Source of the DNA: a virus
Length of the DNA: 60,221 nucleotides
Virus record (IMG/VR): IMGVR_UViG_3300034012_000852
Span: 1-60,221 of that record
Strand: one strand, 5' to 3'
The position numbers were made by a program, and so were the translations under genes. Shown one piece after another: positions 1-7,319 of the stretch (its first letter is position 1; every line of letters starts with the position of its first letter). The notes under the pieces were generated by a model. That model was not told the origin of the DNA. It did not search any database and saw only the letters and a list, made by a program, of their open reading frames with translations.

Positions 1-98
1 GTGTAGAGCGCCATCTTGAACGTGTCAGTGCTGAAGTTGAACTGGCCAGAGGCCAAGCCCACCTTGAACTGATTGGTCGCGCCTTGCTCGATGGGCAT
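1..98 (-). CDS. tail/virion protein, N-terminal fragment (cut by window edge)
   Basis: Only the first 32 codons are present. The reading frame starts at ATG 98-96 and runs off the left end of the window. The start (MPIEQGATNQFKVGLASG) resembles the N-terminus of a small structural protein commonly found just after the adaptor gene in environmental phages; this is from memory. Its ATG shares one base with the TAA stop of the adaptor gene upstream (TAATG), so the two are translationally coupled. Its position in the head-tail cluster supports a virion role. Confidence 0.6.
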   Translation of the reverse strand, partial: MPIEQGATNQFKVGLASGQFNFSTDTFKMALY

Positions 99-784
99 TA
101 CTTGACCCCGTTATTCTGCGGCAGCGGAGCCAGACGCGACTGACCACTGCGGTATGCATCGCTGCGCTCCAAACCATCACCCAGACGCTTGGCGAGTTGC
201 AGGGCTTCCATGTACTTCTGGTTGTACAGCGCGAGCATGTCTTGCTCACCCTTCATGTAGGTGTAGGCTTCGACGAGCGAGCCGTACAGCAGCACCGTGT
301 CAAAGTTATCACCCAACCAAGTCTGGCCGTTTGCAGCCACCGTGATTGACTCGGGGTAGTAGAAGTAGTGAAGCTCGATCTCGTACGACGCGTCAGGTGT
401 GGGGCCAAGAATGAATGTCAGTTCATCCTCGTTGTCTGAACGTGGACCGAACAGTGCGTAGTACCGGGGGATCGCCTTATCGGTGTTCGGGTTCGGGTAC
501 GCCTGCCGAATGAAGTTCACGTCTTTATTCAGCAAGTACTCATACGACCCCGTGGCGTCAATTGCTGCCATCGAGTACACCGCCAAGAAGTCTGACGGGC
601 ACTGAAGGTACTTGTTGTTGGTCGTCGTAAACCCAGTGACGTTCTTGCGAAGCGAAGGGAACTGAACCGTGTTGTAGATGCGCTGCTCAGCTTGTTGGAC
701 GAAAACGGGTATCTGAGCAACGAAGTCGCTGCTCGGGTTTTCGGTATACGCCTGGATGGCGTTGCTGAGTTGCGTGTAGTTCAC
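98..784 (-). CDS. head-tail adaptor (neck) protein, 228 aa
   Basis: Probable adaptor protein that docks on the portal ring and begins the tail, as T7 gp11 or P22 gp4 do. The protein is mostly helical at the N-terminus (a helix with a QQAEQRIYN motif) and has a Tyr-rich beta section and a C-terminal helical stretch (EAYTYMKGEQDMLALYNQKY). This layout is typical of the adaptor family found in SU10-like and many environmental podoviruses. The start is GTG at 784, overlapping the TGA of the upstream 65-aa gene (GTGA). Nothing looks truncated. Assignment rests on remembered family resemblance plus position beside connector genes. Confidence 0.7.
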   Translation of the reverse strand: MNYTQLSNAIQAYTENPSSDFVAQIPVFVQQAEQRIYNTVQFPSLRKNVTGFTTTNNKYLQCPSDFLAVYSMAAIDATGSYEYLLNKDVNFIRQAYPNPNTDKAIPRYYALFGPRSDNEDELTFILGPTPDASYEIELHYFYYPESITVAANGQTWLGDNFDTVLLYGSLVEAYTYMKGEQDMLALYNQKYMEALQLAKRLGDGLERSDAYRSGQSRLAPLPQNNGVK

Positions 785-978
785 GCCATCGGTCCCCTGG
801 CCATCGTGCCCTTGGTGGCGCAGCCAGTACCACGGATTTTGATACCCGAGGTCTTGGTCGGCTTGTACTCGTTGGAGTGCATGTTGGCCACGGACACGTC
901 CATGCGCAGCGCCTTCTTGATGTCGTCAGCGCCAACAACGGGCGTCGGCACCGTCTTGGGAGTCTTGTAGGTTGCCAT
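781..978 (-). CDS. small basic virion-cluster protein, 65 aa
   Basis: Short Lys/Thr/Gly-rich protein of unknown function. Its C-terminal segment (RGTGCATKGTMARGPMA) is a recurring signature of small proteins encoded among head-tail genes of environmental phages (recollection). I chose ATG 978 because AAAGGTG lies about 9 nt upstream. An in-frame GTG at 987 would add three residues but sits inside the upstream gene. It overlaps the adaptor start by 4 nt. A role as a minor head or connector protein is inferred from position only. Confidence 0.65.
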   Translation of the reverse strand: MATYKTPKTVPTPVVGADDIKKALRMDVSVANMHSNEYKPTKTSGIKIRGTGCATKGTMARGPMA

Positions 979-979
979 G

Positions 980-1150
980 TCAGACACCTTTCTGCTTGCG
1001 GCCAGGGTTCATCTGGTTGGCCACCTTGGCCAGACCGCGACCCATCTTCAGCATGTCACTGTTGGTCTTGCCACCAGCCCGCAGCTTGGTCAGCGGCTTG
1101 CCCGGGTGCATTGCCTTTTCGTGCTTGTGCACTGCCTTCTTTGCGTCCAT
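980..1150 (-). CDS. small basic protein, 56 aa
   Basis: Very short gene with a clear ribosome-binding site (AGGAG six to seven bases before ATG 1150). The protein is Lys/Gly/Met-rich and strongly basic: it starts MDAKKAVHKHEKAMH and ends NPGRKQKGV, with no membrane segment. Its TGA stop lies 1 nt before the next gene's ATG at 978. It belongs to the cluster of small basic proteins between adaptor and capsid genes. Function is unknown. DNA contact inside the head would fit the charge but is inference. Confidence 0.6.
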   Translation of the reverse strand: MDAKKAVHKHEKAMHPGKPLTKLRAGGKTNSDMLKMGRGLAKVANQMNPGRKQKGV

Positions 1151-1159
1151 TTTTCGCTC

Positions 1160-1588
1160 CTATGCCGTCACAACGGCAACTGTACCAATTTGAATCTGCA
1201 ACACCAAGTAATTTGGTGTCAGCCCAGCATCGGGGCCGCGAGAACCACCAACCGGATTCCAACCCCACTGAAAGTCCCGACTGCCTTCGCTCGGGAAACC
1301 CACCGCACTTTGTGTAGTCGCCGTCGTGTCCACGATCTGCAACCCTGTATTGCCCGACTGCACGTAACTCAGATCAGGACGTGGGTTGCGCAAGCCTTGC
1401 GGATCATCGACCGGGTACATGCCCAACTGCAACTGCGGTTGGTCGGGGTCCCAACAGGCCGGGCAGACCAAGAGGTTGTAGGTCTTGGTCTTGATAACTT
1501 CCTTGCGCAGTTGCGTGAGCTTGAACCGAAAGTCGCAGCGGTCACACTGCGCAATCGCATTCTTACCTGACGCAAACCGGTTGCCCAT
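1160..1588 (-). CDS. zinc-ribbon virion-cluster protein, 142 aa
   Basis: The N-terminal half has two Cys pairs, CDRC near residue 15 and CPAC near residue 43, spaced like a four-cysteine zinc ribbon. The C-terminal half is beta-type and Gly/Gln-rich, ending in a hydrophobic strand (NYLVLQIQIGTVAVVTA). It directly abuts the 315-aa connector gene upstream (stop at 1589, start at 1588) and lies between two adaptor-like genes. A structural or head-completion role is likely from context, but I do not recognise a named family. Confidence 0.6.
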   Translation of the reverse strand: MGNRFASGKNAIAQCDRCDFRFKLTQLRKEVIKTKTYNLLVCPACWDPDQPQLQLGMYPVDDPQGLRNPRPDLSYVQSGNTGLQIVDTTATTQSAVGFPSEGSRDFQWGWNPVGGSRGPDAGLTPNYLVLQIQIGTVAVVTA

Positions 1589-2536
1589 TTAGGTGCCGCT
1601 CCCGATGTACATCTGCCGGGGCACAAACCGCACCGCTGCCTTCTCTTGATCCTCGCCTGCGGCGATCATCCACGCCTCGTCGTACTGTTCTTTAAGAACT
1701 TGCAATCGGCTCAGCCCATCAGGCACCTTCAGCGCGATGTAATACGCCAGACCGGCCACGAGGCAGGGCAGGAAGCGGAACGGCACGTCCATCGTCTTGA
1801 CGCCACCACCGGCGTCCTGCAGGCGACGCAGGCGCCAGTACACAAACTGGTAGGTCGTGCCAGGATTGGGCGTTGGCCAGACGGTGATGCTGTTCTTCTG
1901 CGACAGGATGATGGCCGCACCAGACGAGTGGCCTGCAGCGGTCGTACCGGCTTGGCCACGGGCGCAGTTCAGCAGCAACGCCGGATTGCCGCCACTAGCA
2001 GGCTGAACCTCGTTGAACGCAATCAGTTCGTTGTCGATCTTGATGAAGCCCGCGTTGGGCACACCGGCGAGCGATGTAATGGGGATCGACGTGGTGTCGG
2101 CCAATATGGTGGCCTGCAGCGTCCCGGCAAGCACGGAGTCCTGCCCCGACAGCTTCTGAATCCAAACCTGAATGGGTCGGCCTGTGATCAGCTTGTTGGG
2201 GATGGTGGCGTAGGTGCTGACGCTGATCCGGGTGATGGTCAGGTCGGCTTGGTTGTTAGGAACGTTGGCGTTGGTGCGAATGACGTGGTCGAGCAAATCC
2301 ACCGTGTCGTCTGGCAGCGCGTAGGTCGGCTGACCAGTAGCCAGGGTGATGACGTTCTGCTCGAACGTCCACATGTTGACGCCCCGGTTGCCCCAGTCGG
2401 CAAACAACAGATTCAGGCTGCGACGGGCCGTGCGCAAGTCATAGCCGGTGCGCATCTCGCCACCGGCACGCTCGAAGGCTTCCTCGACAATCTCATTGAG
2501 GTCGAGGTCAAACGCAGCTACGCCTGAAGTTGTCAT
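1589..2536 (-). CDS. second adaptor/head-completion-like protein, 315 aa
   Basis: The N-terminus (DLNEIVEEAFERAGGEMRTG) and the following helical segment with LNLLFADWGNRG are characteristic of phage connector/adaptor proteins found downstream of the capsid gene. The middle is beta-rich, with a short insertion (residues about 140-215) rich in small and hydroxyl residues that looks like an added Ig-like or spike domain. The C-terminus returns to helices (LAYYIALKVPDGLSRL, EQYDEAWMIAAGEDQEKAAVRF). It starts 4 nt inside the upstream gene (ATGA). Two adaptor-like genes side by side suggest two rings of a neck. Confidence 0.65.
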   Translation of the reverse strand: MTTSGVAAFDLDLNEIVEEAFERAGGEMRTGYDLRTARRSLNLLFADWGNRGVNMWTFEQNVITLATGQPTYALPDDTVDLLDHVIRTNANVPNNQADLTITRISVSTYATIPNKLITGRPIQVWIQKLSGQDSVLAGTLQATILADTTSIPITSLAGVPNAGFIKIDNELIAFNEVQPASGGNPALLLNCARGQAGTTAAGHSSGAAIILSQKNSITVWPTPNPGTTYQFVYWRLRRLQDAGGGVKTMDVPFRFLPCLVAGLAYYIALKVPDGLSRLQVLKEQYDEAWMIAAGEDQEKAAVRFVPRQMYIGSGT

Positions 2537-2766
2537 CTGAATCTCGCGGTCTTCTTAGCGATGGCCTTGGGTTGGGCTACGAACTGCTTGCCGGAGGCTT
2601 TGCCTGCTCGTTTTGCTCGGGTTGAGGCGGCGTACTCTTGGGGCGAGAGAGCTTTGATCGCAGCTTCTGGAAGGTATCGCTCACCAGTTTTACTAGACGG
2701 TTTACCACTCTTGGTTCTCCACTTCTGGTCAGTCCAGTCCTTTAGAGACTGCTGAGGCTTCTTCAT
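2533..2766 (-). CDS. small basic protein, 77 aa
   Basis: Lys/Ala/Arg-rich soluble protein with the motif WRTKSGKPSSKTGERYLPEA followed by a helical segment containing YAASTRAKRAGKASGKQF. I remember close relatives as short hypothetical proteins in marine and freshwater phage structural clusters. The start ATG 2766 overlaps the stop of the upstream gene (ATGA) and the stop overlaps the 315-aa connector start, so it is embedded in a coupled operon. The high positive charge suggests nucleic-acid contact, perhaps packaged with DNA. Function is unproven. Confidence 0.65.
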   Translation of the reverse strand: MKKPQQSLKDWTDQKWRTKSGKPSSKTGERYLPEAAIKALSPQEYAASTRAKRAGKASGKQFVAQPKAIAKKTARFR

Positions 2767-3041
2767 TTGCCCAGCTTCTTCAAAGTCTGAGCAAACCGTG
2801 CCCGCTGACCCAATTTGCCTGGGGCCTTAGCAGCCTTGGCAAGCGTCTTGGCCGGGATAGTTTTGCCTTCCTTAACGCCAAGCGACTTGCGCAGGGCACC
2901 GGGCTTTTTGATGGCCTCTTGGATGAACTTGCCACCCTTGGCCATGCCACCTTTTTTCGCGGCTTCAACACCACGACCTTTGAGGATGTCAGCCTGGGTA
3001 ACCTTGCCGTCGCCGGTCAGATCGGGAAATTTACTAGCCAC
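2763..3041 (-). CDS. small basic protein with EF-hand-like loop, 92 aa
   Basis: The real start is taken as GTG 3041, preceded by GGAGGT at a 4-nt spacing. Upstream in-frame codons are only the shadow of the neighbouring gene. Near the N-terminus is FPDLTGDGKVTQADILKGRG. Its DLTGDGKVTQAD portion has acidic or hydroxyl residues at positions 1, 3, 5, 9 and 12 of a calcium loop, as in EF-hand or dockerin modules. The rest is Lys/Ala/Gly-rich and basic. It overlaps the 96-aa gene upstream by 8 nt. The motif recurs in small proteins of environmental phages (recollection). Function is unknown. Confidence 0.65.
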   Translation of the reverse strand: MASKFPDLTGDGKVTQADILKGRGVEAAKKGGMAKGGKFIQEAIKKPGALRKSLGVKEGKTIPAKTLAKAAKAPGKLGQRARFAQTLKKLGK

Positions 3042-3324
3042 GGTAACCTCCGCCTTTAGCCTTGTACTGCTTGGCCAGAAGCTGCGCTTTGCGGGCGCTC
3101 CACTGACCTGCCGCCGTGCCCTGCGTGGCTTGGCCTTTGATCTTGTTGAACAAAGCCTTGCGCATACCGGGCTTGGTGTAGTTGCCTGCTTCGTTGACCT
3201 TGGACTTGGTGGTCCCGCCTTCGGCGTACATGTCAACGTCGTTCGGGTCATCCTTGCGTCGGATGACCTTCTTCTTGGGCATCTTGGAGGGGGCGATTGC
3301 CCCCATCCCCCGGCTGGGCATCAT
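3034..3324 (-). CDS. conserved small basic protein, 96 aa
   Basis: Carries a well-known signature of environmental phage genomes (recollection): KSKVNEAGNYTKPGMRKALF, then QWSARKAQLLAKQYKAKGGG. A Lys/Arg-rich N-terminus (MPKKKVIRRK) is followed by YAEGG, a short motif shared with several virion proteins here. There are two adjacent start codons (3324 and 3321). The gene sits in the run of small basic proteins between the capsid and connector genes. A structural or DNA-binding role is inferred from charge and position only. Confidence 0.65.
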   Translation of the reverse strand: MMPSRGMGAIAPSKMPKKKVIRRKDDPNDVDMYAEGGTTKSKVNEAGNYTKPGMRKALFNKIKGQATQGTAAGQWSARKAQLLAKQYKAKGGGYRG

Positions 3325-3325
3325 G

Positions 3326-3820
3326 TCAGCAGGTCTTTCCGCCGCGCTTCATGCCCAGGGGCTTCGATGCAGCCATCTTGACCATCGTGCCCTTGGTCTT
3401 GCCCTTGGTGGCCAGACCGTCGCGGCTAGGAGCAGCGGTAGGAACAGCGCCCATCTTGGCCTTGGTGATACCACCAGAAGCCATCTTCTTCATCTTCATG
3501 CCCTTCATTTCGGATTCCTCATGTTTGATCATTGAACGGGGAGCACCAGCCTTCTTCATGAAGCCGATCTCCTTCTTCACCATCGCCTTGGACTCTTTCA
3601 CGTCGCCACCCTTTGCAAGAATTGCCGACTTACCGTGTTCGGTCTTCGGCTTGTTGATGGACTGGACGTCTGCACGACTTCCAGAACCAAACTTACGGCC
3701 TTTGTCGGCCTTCATGAACTCTGCGCCAACAGACTGTGGGACACCTGCTTTCTTAGCGAAGGCCGGGTTGTTGGCCACCGCCGCCATGAACCTATGCTGC
3801 TTACCGCTACTGCTTGGCAT
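3326..3820 (-). CDS. basic Gly/Lys/Met-rich protein, 164 aa
   Basis: N-terminal helix with KQHRFMAAVANNPAFAKKAG followed by VPQSVGAEFMKADKGRKF, a pattern I remember from small proteins of environmental phages. The C-terminal half is low-complexity and rich in Lys, Met and Gly, with AKGGDV and MASGG motifs like those in the internal virion proteins further right. It starts 14 nt inside the upstream membrane-protein gene. A virion location is likely from context. Biochemical function is unknown. Confidence 0.6.
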   Translation of the reverse strand: MPSSSGKQHRFMAAVANNPAFAKKAGVPQSVGAEFMKADKGRKFGSGSRADVQSINKPKTEHGKSAILAKGGDVKESKAMVKKEIGFMKKAGAPRSMIKHEESEMKGMKMKKMASGGITKAKMGAVPTAAPSRDGLATKGKTKGTMVKMAASKPLGMKRGGKTC

Positions 3821-4010
3821 CTTCCGGCCTCTTCCGCTTGATCATGTCCGCAACCGTCTTGCCCGTAATCATCTCGGCAATCCGCATCAGCGTCCAGATG
3901 GCGCCAATCAAACCGAACAGCGGTGTGAGCAATTGCAAGAACGACGAGATGGCCGCAATAGCAGCCATGATGTCTAGCGTGTTCTTGACGGTATCTTGAT
4001 GCTGTCCCAT
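3807..4010 (-). CDS. small membrane protein, 67 aa
   Basis: One long or two short hydrophobic stretches occupy about residues 14-45 (IMAAIAAISSFLQLLTPLFG, then LIGAIWTLMRIAEMITG), followed by a basic tail KRKRPEDAKQ. This layout fits a small inner-membrane protein or an accessory holin-like peptide. It is far from the lysis cassette at 53.6-55.8 kb, so a head-internal or membrane-penetration role is equally possible. It ends 14 nt inside the next gene. I do not recognise a family. Confidence 0.55.
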   Translation of the reverse strand: MGQHQDTVKNTLDIMAAIAAISSFLQLLTPLFGLIGAIWTLMRIAEMITGKTVADMIKRKRPEDAKQ

Positions 4011-4011
4011 C

Positions 4012-4266
4012 TCAGCAGTTCCATGCCCGAAGACTCTTGTTAATCCTCGAATTCGGATCTTTTGCGGTTTTTTCGCTCGTCAACTTCTTTTTCATCCCTT
4101 TCATACGGGCGCAAAAAGAGTCGCGGCGTGGCCCGCCCTCCGGCTGTGGAGCCTTCAGTCCGGGCTTCCCCGGATTCGCGGCGTTGTAGGAGGCTCGCCC
4201 CTTGGCGTTCAAGCCGCCCTTGGGGTTCTTTCCTTCCTTGCGCTGCCATGCCGGGGACTTAGCCAT
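4012..4266 (-). CDS. conserved small basic protein (DUF6321-like), 84 aa
   Basis: Contains SPAWQRKEGKNPKGGLNAKG, then PRRDSFCARMKGMKKKL and the terminal SRINKSLRAWNC. These motifs match a widespread phage family that I remember as DUF6321; the number is from memory. The protein is small, basic and has two conserved cysteines. It starts inside the end of the upstream 95-aa gene. Family function is unknown. It travels with structural genes, which suggests a minor virion component. Confidence 0.65.
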   Translation of the reverse strand: MAKSPAWQRKEGKNPKGGLNAKGRASYNAANPGKPGLKAPQPEGGPRRDSFCARMKGMKKKLTSEKTAKDPNSRINKSLRAWNC

Positions 4267-4546
4267 AGAACAGAGTCACCGCAGCGGCGCTGCCGGTATC
4301 GCAGAAGATGCCATTTTCAGCCAAGATGCCTTCGCCTGGAATCACCACAGTGTGGCAACCATTGGCGTTGGCGCCGACTTGCAGCAGTACCTTTCCCGAC
4401 GCAGCCGAAGCGTTGTCATAGAACGTGACTGGGTCAGTACCGGCTGAAGACACGGCGACGTACGCACCTTTGATGCGAGCGCGGTAAGTAACCATCGCTG
4501 CATCTGTAGTGGTGTACGCTGCTTTGACGTCGTATTGCATCGCCAT
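4259..4546 (-). CDS. small beta-rich virion protein, 95 aa
   Basis: Starts MAMQYDVKAAYTTTDAAMV and ends in alternating hydrophobic strands (GIFCDTGSAAAVTLFYG). The small beta-sandwich-like composition resembles decoration or spike proteins encoded just after phage capsid genes (recollection). Start ATG 4546 has GGAG ten bases upstream. The stop overlaps the next gene. Head decoration is the best guess. Confidence 0.55.
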   Translation of the reverse strand: MAMQYDVKAAYTTTDAAMVTYRARIKGAYVAVSSAGTDPVTFYDNASAASGKVLLQVGANANGCHTVVIPGEGILAENGIFCDTGSAAAVTLFYG

Positions 4547-4558
4547 GATGCGCTCCTA

Positions 4559-4891
4559 TTAGGTAGCGGTGGTGATGGCAATCCAAGCAGACGCGCCGCG
4601 CACATAGATGCGGTCGTTGGTGGTGGTGCCGTCAGTACGCAGGTAAAGCGAACCCTGAGCAGCCGTCACGGTGGGGGCACCGGAGCCAACAAAGACGCCC
4701 AAGTTTGCAGTGGAGGACATCAGAACTGCCGACATACCGCCTGCTGCAGGAGCCGTGCCGCTGTCAGCGGTCAGATTGCCCGTGGCAGAGACAGAAGCCG
4801 CAGTGACCGTGGTCGCAGTGACAGCGCCGGTAATAGCACCAACAAAACCGTTGTTTGATACGACCGGGCCGCTAAAAGTCGTGGTTCCCAT
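4559..4891 (-). CDS. Ser/Thr/Ala-rich beta protein, probable head fibre or decoration, 110 aa
   Basis: ATG 4891 is chosen because GGAG lies about 8 nt upstream. An earlier in-frame start adds three residues and has no such site. The N-terminal half is a low-complexity run of Val/Thr/Ala/Ser of the type that forms trimeric beta stalks. The C-terminus (SLYLRTDGTTTNDRIYVRG, then AWIAI) is a motif common at the ends of phage fibre and decoration proteins. It is the first gene after the capsid-gene terminator, so its expression may depend on read-through. Confidence 0.55.
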   Translation of the reverse strand: MGTTTFSGPVVSNNGFVGAITGAVTATTVTAASVSATGNLTADSGTAPAAGGMSAVLMSSTANLGVFVGSGAPTVTAAQGSLYLRTDGTTTNDRIYVRGASAWIAITTAT

Positions 4892-5000
4892 GTGGAACAC
4901 TCCTCAAATTGCGCTTGCTGTCTCTGAGGTCAGTCCGCCAAGTCGGTCAGCAAGCAGGTTGAAAATCTTGGGACTAACGAGTTTATACACCCATTGCCCA

Positions 5001-5030
5001 AAAAAGAAAAGGGGGCCGAAGCCCCCTTTT
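5001..5030 (-). terminator. rho-independent terminator after capsid gene
   Basis: Read on the minus strand: a 10-bp stem AAAAGGGGGC / GCCCCCTTTT closed by a TTCG tetraloop and followed by CTTTTTT. It begins about 13 nt after the major capsid protein stop. It should cap the abundant capsid mRNA and lower expression of the genes beyond it. The arms are symmetric, but a long T-run follows only in the minus direction. Confidence 0.85.
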
Positions 5031-5042
5031 CTGCAGAACCAC

Positions 5043-5951
5043 TTAGGCTCCGGGCGAACCGAAGATTCCCAGGGGATCAGACCAGCCGAACGAATAACGC
5101 TCGCGGGCCTTGTAGCGCACGTTGCCGGTGTCAAAGTCACCATCCATTGACGTAGACATGGCCACACGCTCGAAGTGCTTCAGACCGTTGGGCACGTCCG
5201 TGGTCAGGAACCACGCATTGCTGTCGGTCAAGAAGTGGTTGACGGTATAGCCACCGGGGATGGCACCCATCTGCTTGATAGCGTTGATGTCGTTATCAGC
5301 AGTAGCCACACGCAGTTCCGTGTCAAGCAGACGCTTGGCCGTGAACATCAGTGCGGGCGGGATCACCAGCTTGATGGGCTTGGCAGCGATCAGCAGACCG
5401 CGCTCATCCGTCCATGCGGCGATCTGAATGACGGCGTTCTCAAGAGAAGTCTCATTCAGGTCAGCAGCGACGGCGGGCGTGTTGCTGTTGGTACCACCAG
5501 ACACCAGGGGGTGCGCGGTCGAGAACAAGGGCACGCCATCACCGCCCGGATAGGCAGTGTTGAAGCCGTTGTTCAGCACCGATGCAGCCTTGACCTGCTT
5601 GGTGTAGGACATCGCACGGGCCAGAGCCTTGGTGTAGCGGGCAGACAGACTGTCATACAGGTTGTCTTCCACTGCTTCCTCGGTGATCGAGAAGCCAAGG
5701 GCGATAGTCTCGTGGTTGTAACGAGCGGTAAAGGCTTCCTGCGCATTGTCATACGCGATGGCCTGACCTTCGTTCTTCACCGGAGCGGCACTGAAGCCAG
5801 CCAGCTTGGTTTCTTCTTCAAAGGAACGCTCGGACTTTTCAGTCTCGTAGATTTCCTTGTGCTCTTCGCCGTAGCGAGCGTACTCCATGCCAAACAGGGC
5901 GTTCAGACCCGGCAGGAGTTCTTTCAGTAGTTGGGCACGAGAAATTGCCAT
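5043..5951 (-). CDS. major capsid protein (HK97 fold), 302 aa
   Basis: Main shell protein of the head. The N-terminal helix (RAQLLKELLPGLNALFGMEY), ETKLAGFSAAPVKNEGQAI and the AFTARYNHETIALGFSITEE section match the short HK97-type capsid family I remember as Phage_capsid_4. The C-terminus ends with the aromatic strand YSFGWSDPLG. Its length, about 300 residues, is typical, and no separate delta domain or protease site is obvious. A good ribosome-binding site (GGAG) precedes ATG 5951. It is followed by a strong terminator, as expected for a highly expressed gene, and preceded by a structural protein and scaffold. Confidence 0.88.
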   Translation of the reverse strand: MAISRAQLLKELLPGLNALFGMEYARYGEEHKEIYETEKSERSFEEETKLAGFSAAPVKNEGQAIAYDNAQEAFTARYNHETIALGFSITEEAVEDNLYDSLSARYTKALARAMSYTKQVKAASVLNNGFNTAYPGGDGVPLFSTAHPLVSGGTNSNTPAVAADLNETSLENAVIQIAAWTDERGLLIAAKPIKLVIPPALMFTAKRLLDTELRVATADNDINAIKQMGAIPGGYTVNHFLTDSNAWFLTTDVPNGLKHFERVAMSTSMDGDFDTGNVRYKARERYSFGWSDPLGIFGSPGA

Positions 5952-5964
5952 TTTGAATTACTCC

Positions 5965-6846
5965 TTAGACACCCGTGGTGTTGTTATAGCTGTGGAAGTT
6001 TCCGTTCCAAGCCACCAAAACTTCGGGGAAGCCCACAAAGGACAGCGCCGAGCCAGAAGCCAGAGTAACAGACGCGTTCAGGGTCAGCGTGGTGGTAGCC
6101 ACGTTGATCACGGTTGCGTAGTTACCGGCCAGGGTACCAGTGCCAGTCGGGCAGACCAACTGCATGCCAGGACGCAGGCCCGACACAGCAGCAGTCAGCG
6201 TCACCGTGGCAGACGAGCCAGAGGTGCTGCCGGTGCCCGACAGGGTCACAGCAGTCTCAGGCACAACGCCAACCATACGGAACGGCACGGCTGCAGTCAC
6301 GCGATCACCAGCACCAGCGGTGCCAGAGGTCACAACAGCGCCCGACACGGAGAACGCCGAGTCACCAGTGATGGTGCTGCCCGTCACGCCACCAGCGCCA
6401 CCAACCTGATACAGGTTAGAGCCGACATAGTAGGGGTTCAGGAAGCCCACGGTGGTGCTGTTGTTCGCCAGCGACGTGCCTTGGGTCGTGACAACTGCTT
6501 TGAACAGCGCACGGGGATCGTCCACCACGATGGCGACGATGTCGTTTGCAGCCGTGTTAGCCGGATAGAACTGTTGGAACAGTTTCTGGCCGGTGGAAGG
6601 GCTGGTGTACGAGCAACCCAAGAAAATGCCGATGGTGCCAGCAATAGGCGTGGTCGGCGAAGACGCGGGTGTGTACGACGAACGCACAACGGTACCGTTA
6701 GAAATCTGAACTACGTCGCCGTAGAAGATATTCTGGCTGTACGCATTGGCAATGGGGATTTGACGAGTTGCTCCAGCATAGGGAAGTCCATCTAGTCGAT
6801 TGATGGGCTTAAAACCGTACGGAGCGTCAACAGTGGGGTAAGCCAT
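5965..6846 (-). CDS. capsid-associated structural protein, 293 aa
   Basis: Beta-rich Gly/Thr/Ser/Val protein directly upstream of the capsid gene. The N-terminus (YPTVDAPYGFKPINRLDG) and C-terminus (FPEVLVAWNGNFHSYNNTTG) are familiar from proteins paired with Phage_capsid_4 genes. The middle (about residues 180-270) is a Ser/Thr/Val-rich Ig-like stretch. Decoration or capsid stabilisation is the likely role. No catalytic motif is seen. The gene has its own GGAG ribosome-binding site and a 13-nt gap to the capsid gene, so the two are probably translated from one message. Confidence 0.65.
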   Translation of the reverse strand: MAYPTVDAPYGFKPINRLDGLPYAGATRQIPIANAYSQNIFYGDVVQISNGTVVRSSYTPASSPTTPIAGTIGIFLGCSYTSPSTGQKLFQQFYPANTAANDIVAIVVDDPRALFKAVVTTQGTSLANNSTTVGFLNPYYVGSNLYQVGGAGGVTGSTITGDSAFSVSGAVVTSGTAGAGDRVTAAVPFRMVGVVPETAVTLSGTGSTSGSSATVTLTAAVSGLRPGMQLVCPTGTGTLAGNYATVINVATTTLTLNASVTLASGSALSFVGFPEVLVAWNGNFHSYNNTTGV

Positions 6847-6860
6847 TTGTGACTCCTAAG

Positions 6861-7319
6861 TTACTTTGAACCAGAACCAAACCCACCTCCGCGCGTCGTG
6901 CTGGACTTGCGGTCCGAGAACAACGGCATCCGTGGATCATTGTTTCGCATGAAGTGGTTGTCCACTGAGTCCATCTGAGCTTGCGCTTGACGCCCGTAGT
7001 ACTCGTCCCGTGAGCGTGCAAGTTCGGCGGGCATCTTGCAAAGCATGAGGCCACCCATTTCCACGTTCCCGGTCTTTTCGTTGCGCATCAGCATAAGTTC
7101 AGGATGGTCATCTGCCTTAACCGGCTCCCAACCCTCACGCATCTTTTTGGACACGTTGGTGGGGTCAGACTGACCCAGGACGTGCGTCGCAATCCAGCGA
7201 AACACAATACCCGGCTCAGGTGTCGGCTCAGGCAATGCACTCGGAGGTACGTATACCGCCCGAGCAGTCTTTTCGCGTGACTGAAGGTCACGAGGCATAC
7301 GGTTTTGAGTTTCAGCCAT
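6861..7319 (-). CDS. conserved head-cluster protein, 152 aa
   Basis: Soluble, charged protein between scaffold and capsid genes. It contains FRWIATHVLGQSDPTNVSKK, then EGWEPVKADDHPELML and a Gly-rich tail GGGFGSGSK. The middle resembles small hypothetical proteins always found at this position in related environmental phages (recollection), which suggests a part in head assembly. It starts 8 nt inside the end of the scaffold gene, with GGAG upstream of its ATG. No known domain recognised. Confidence 0.65.
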   Translation of the reverse strand: MAETQNRMPRDLQSREKTARAVYVPPSALPEPTPEPGIVFRWIATHVLGQSDPTNVSKKMREGWEPVKADDHPELMLMRNEKTGNVEMGGLMLCKMPAELARSRDEYYGRQAQAQMDSVDNHFMRNNDPRMPLFSDRKSSTTRGGGFGSGSK

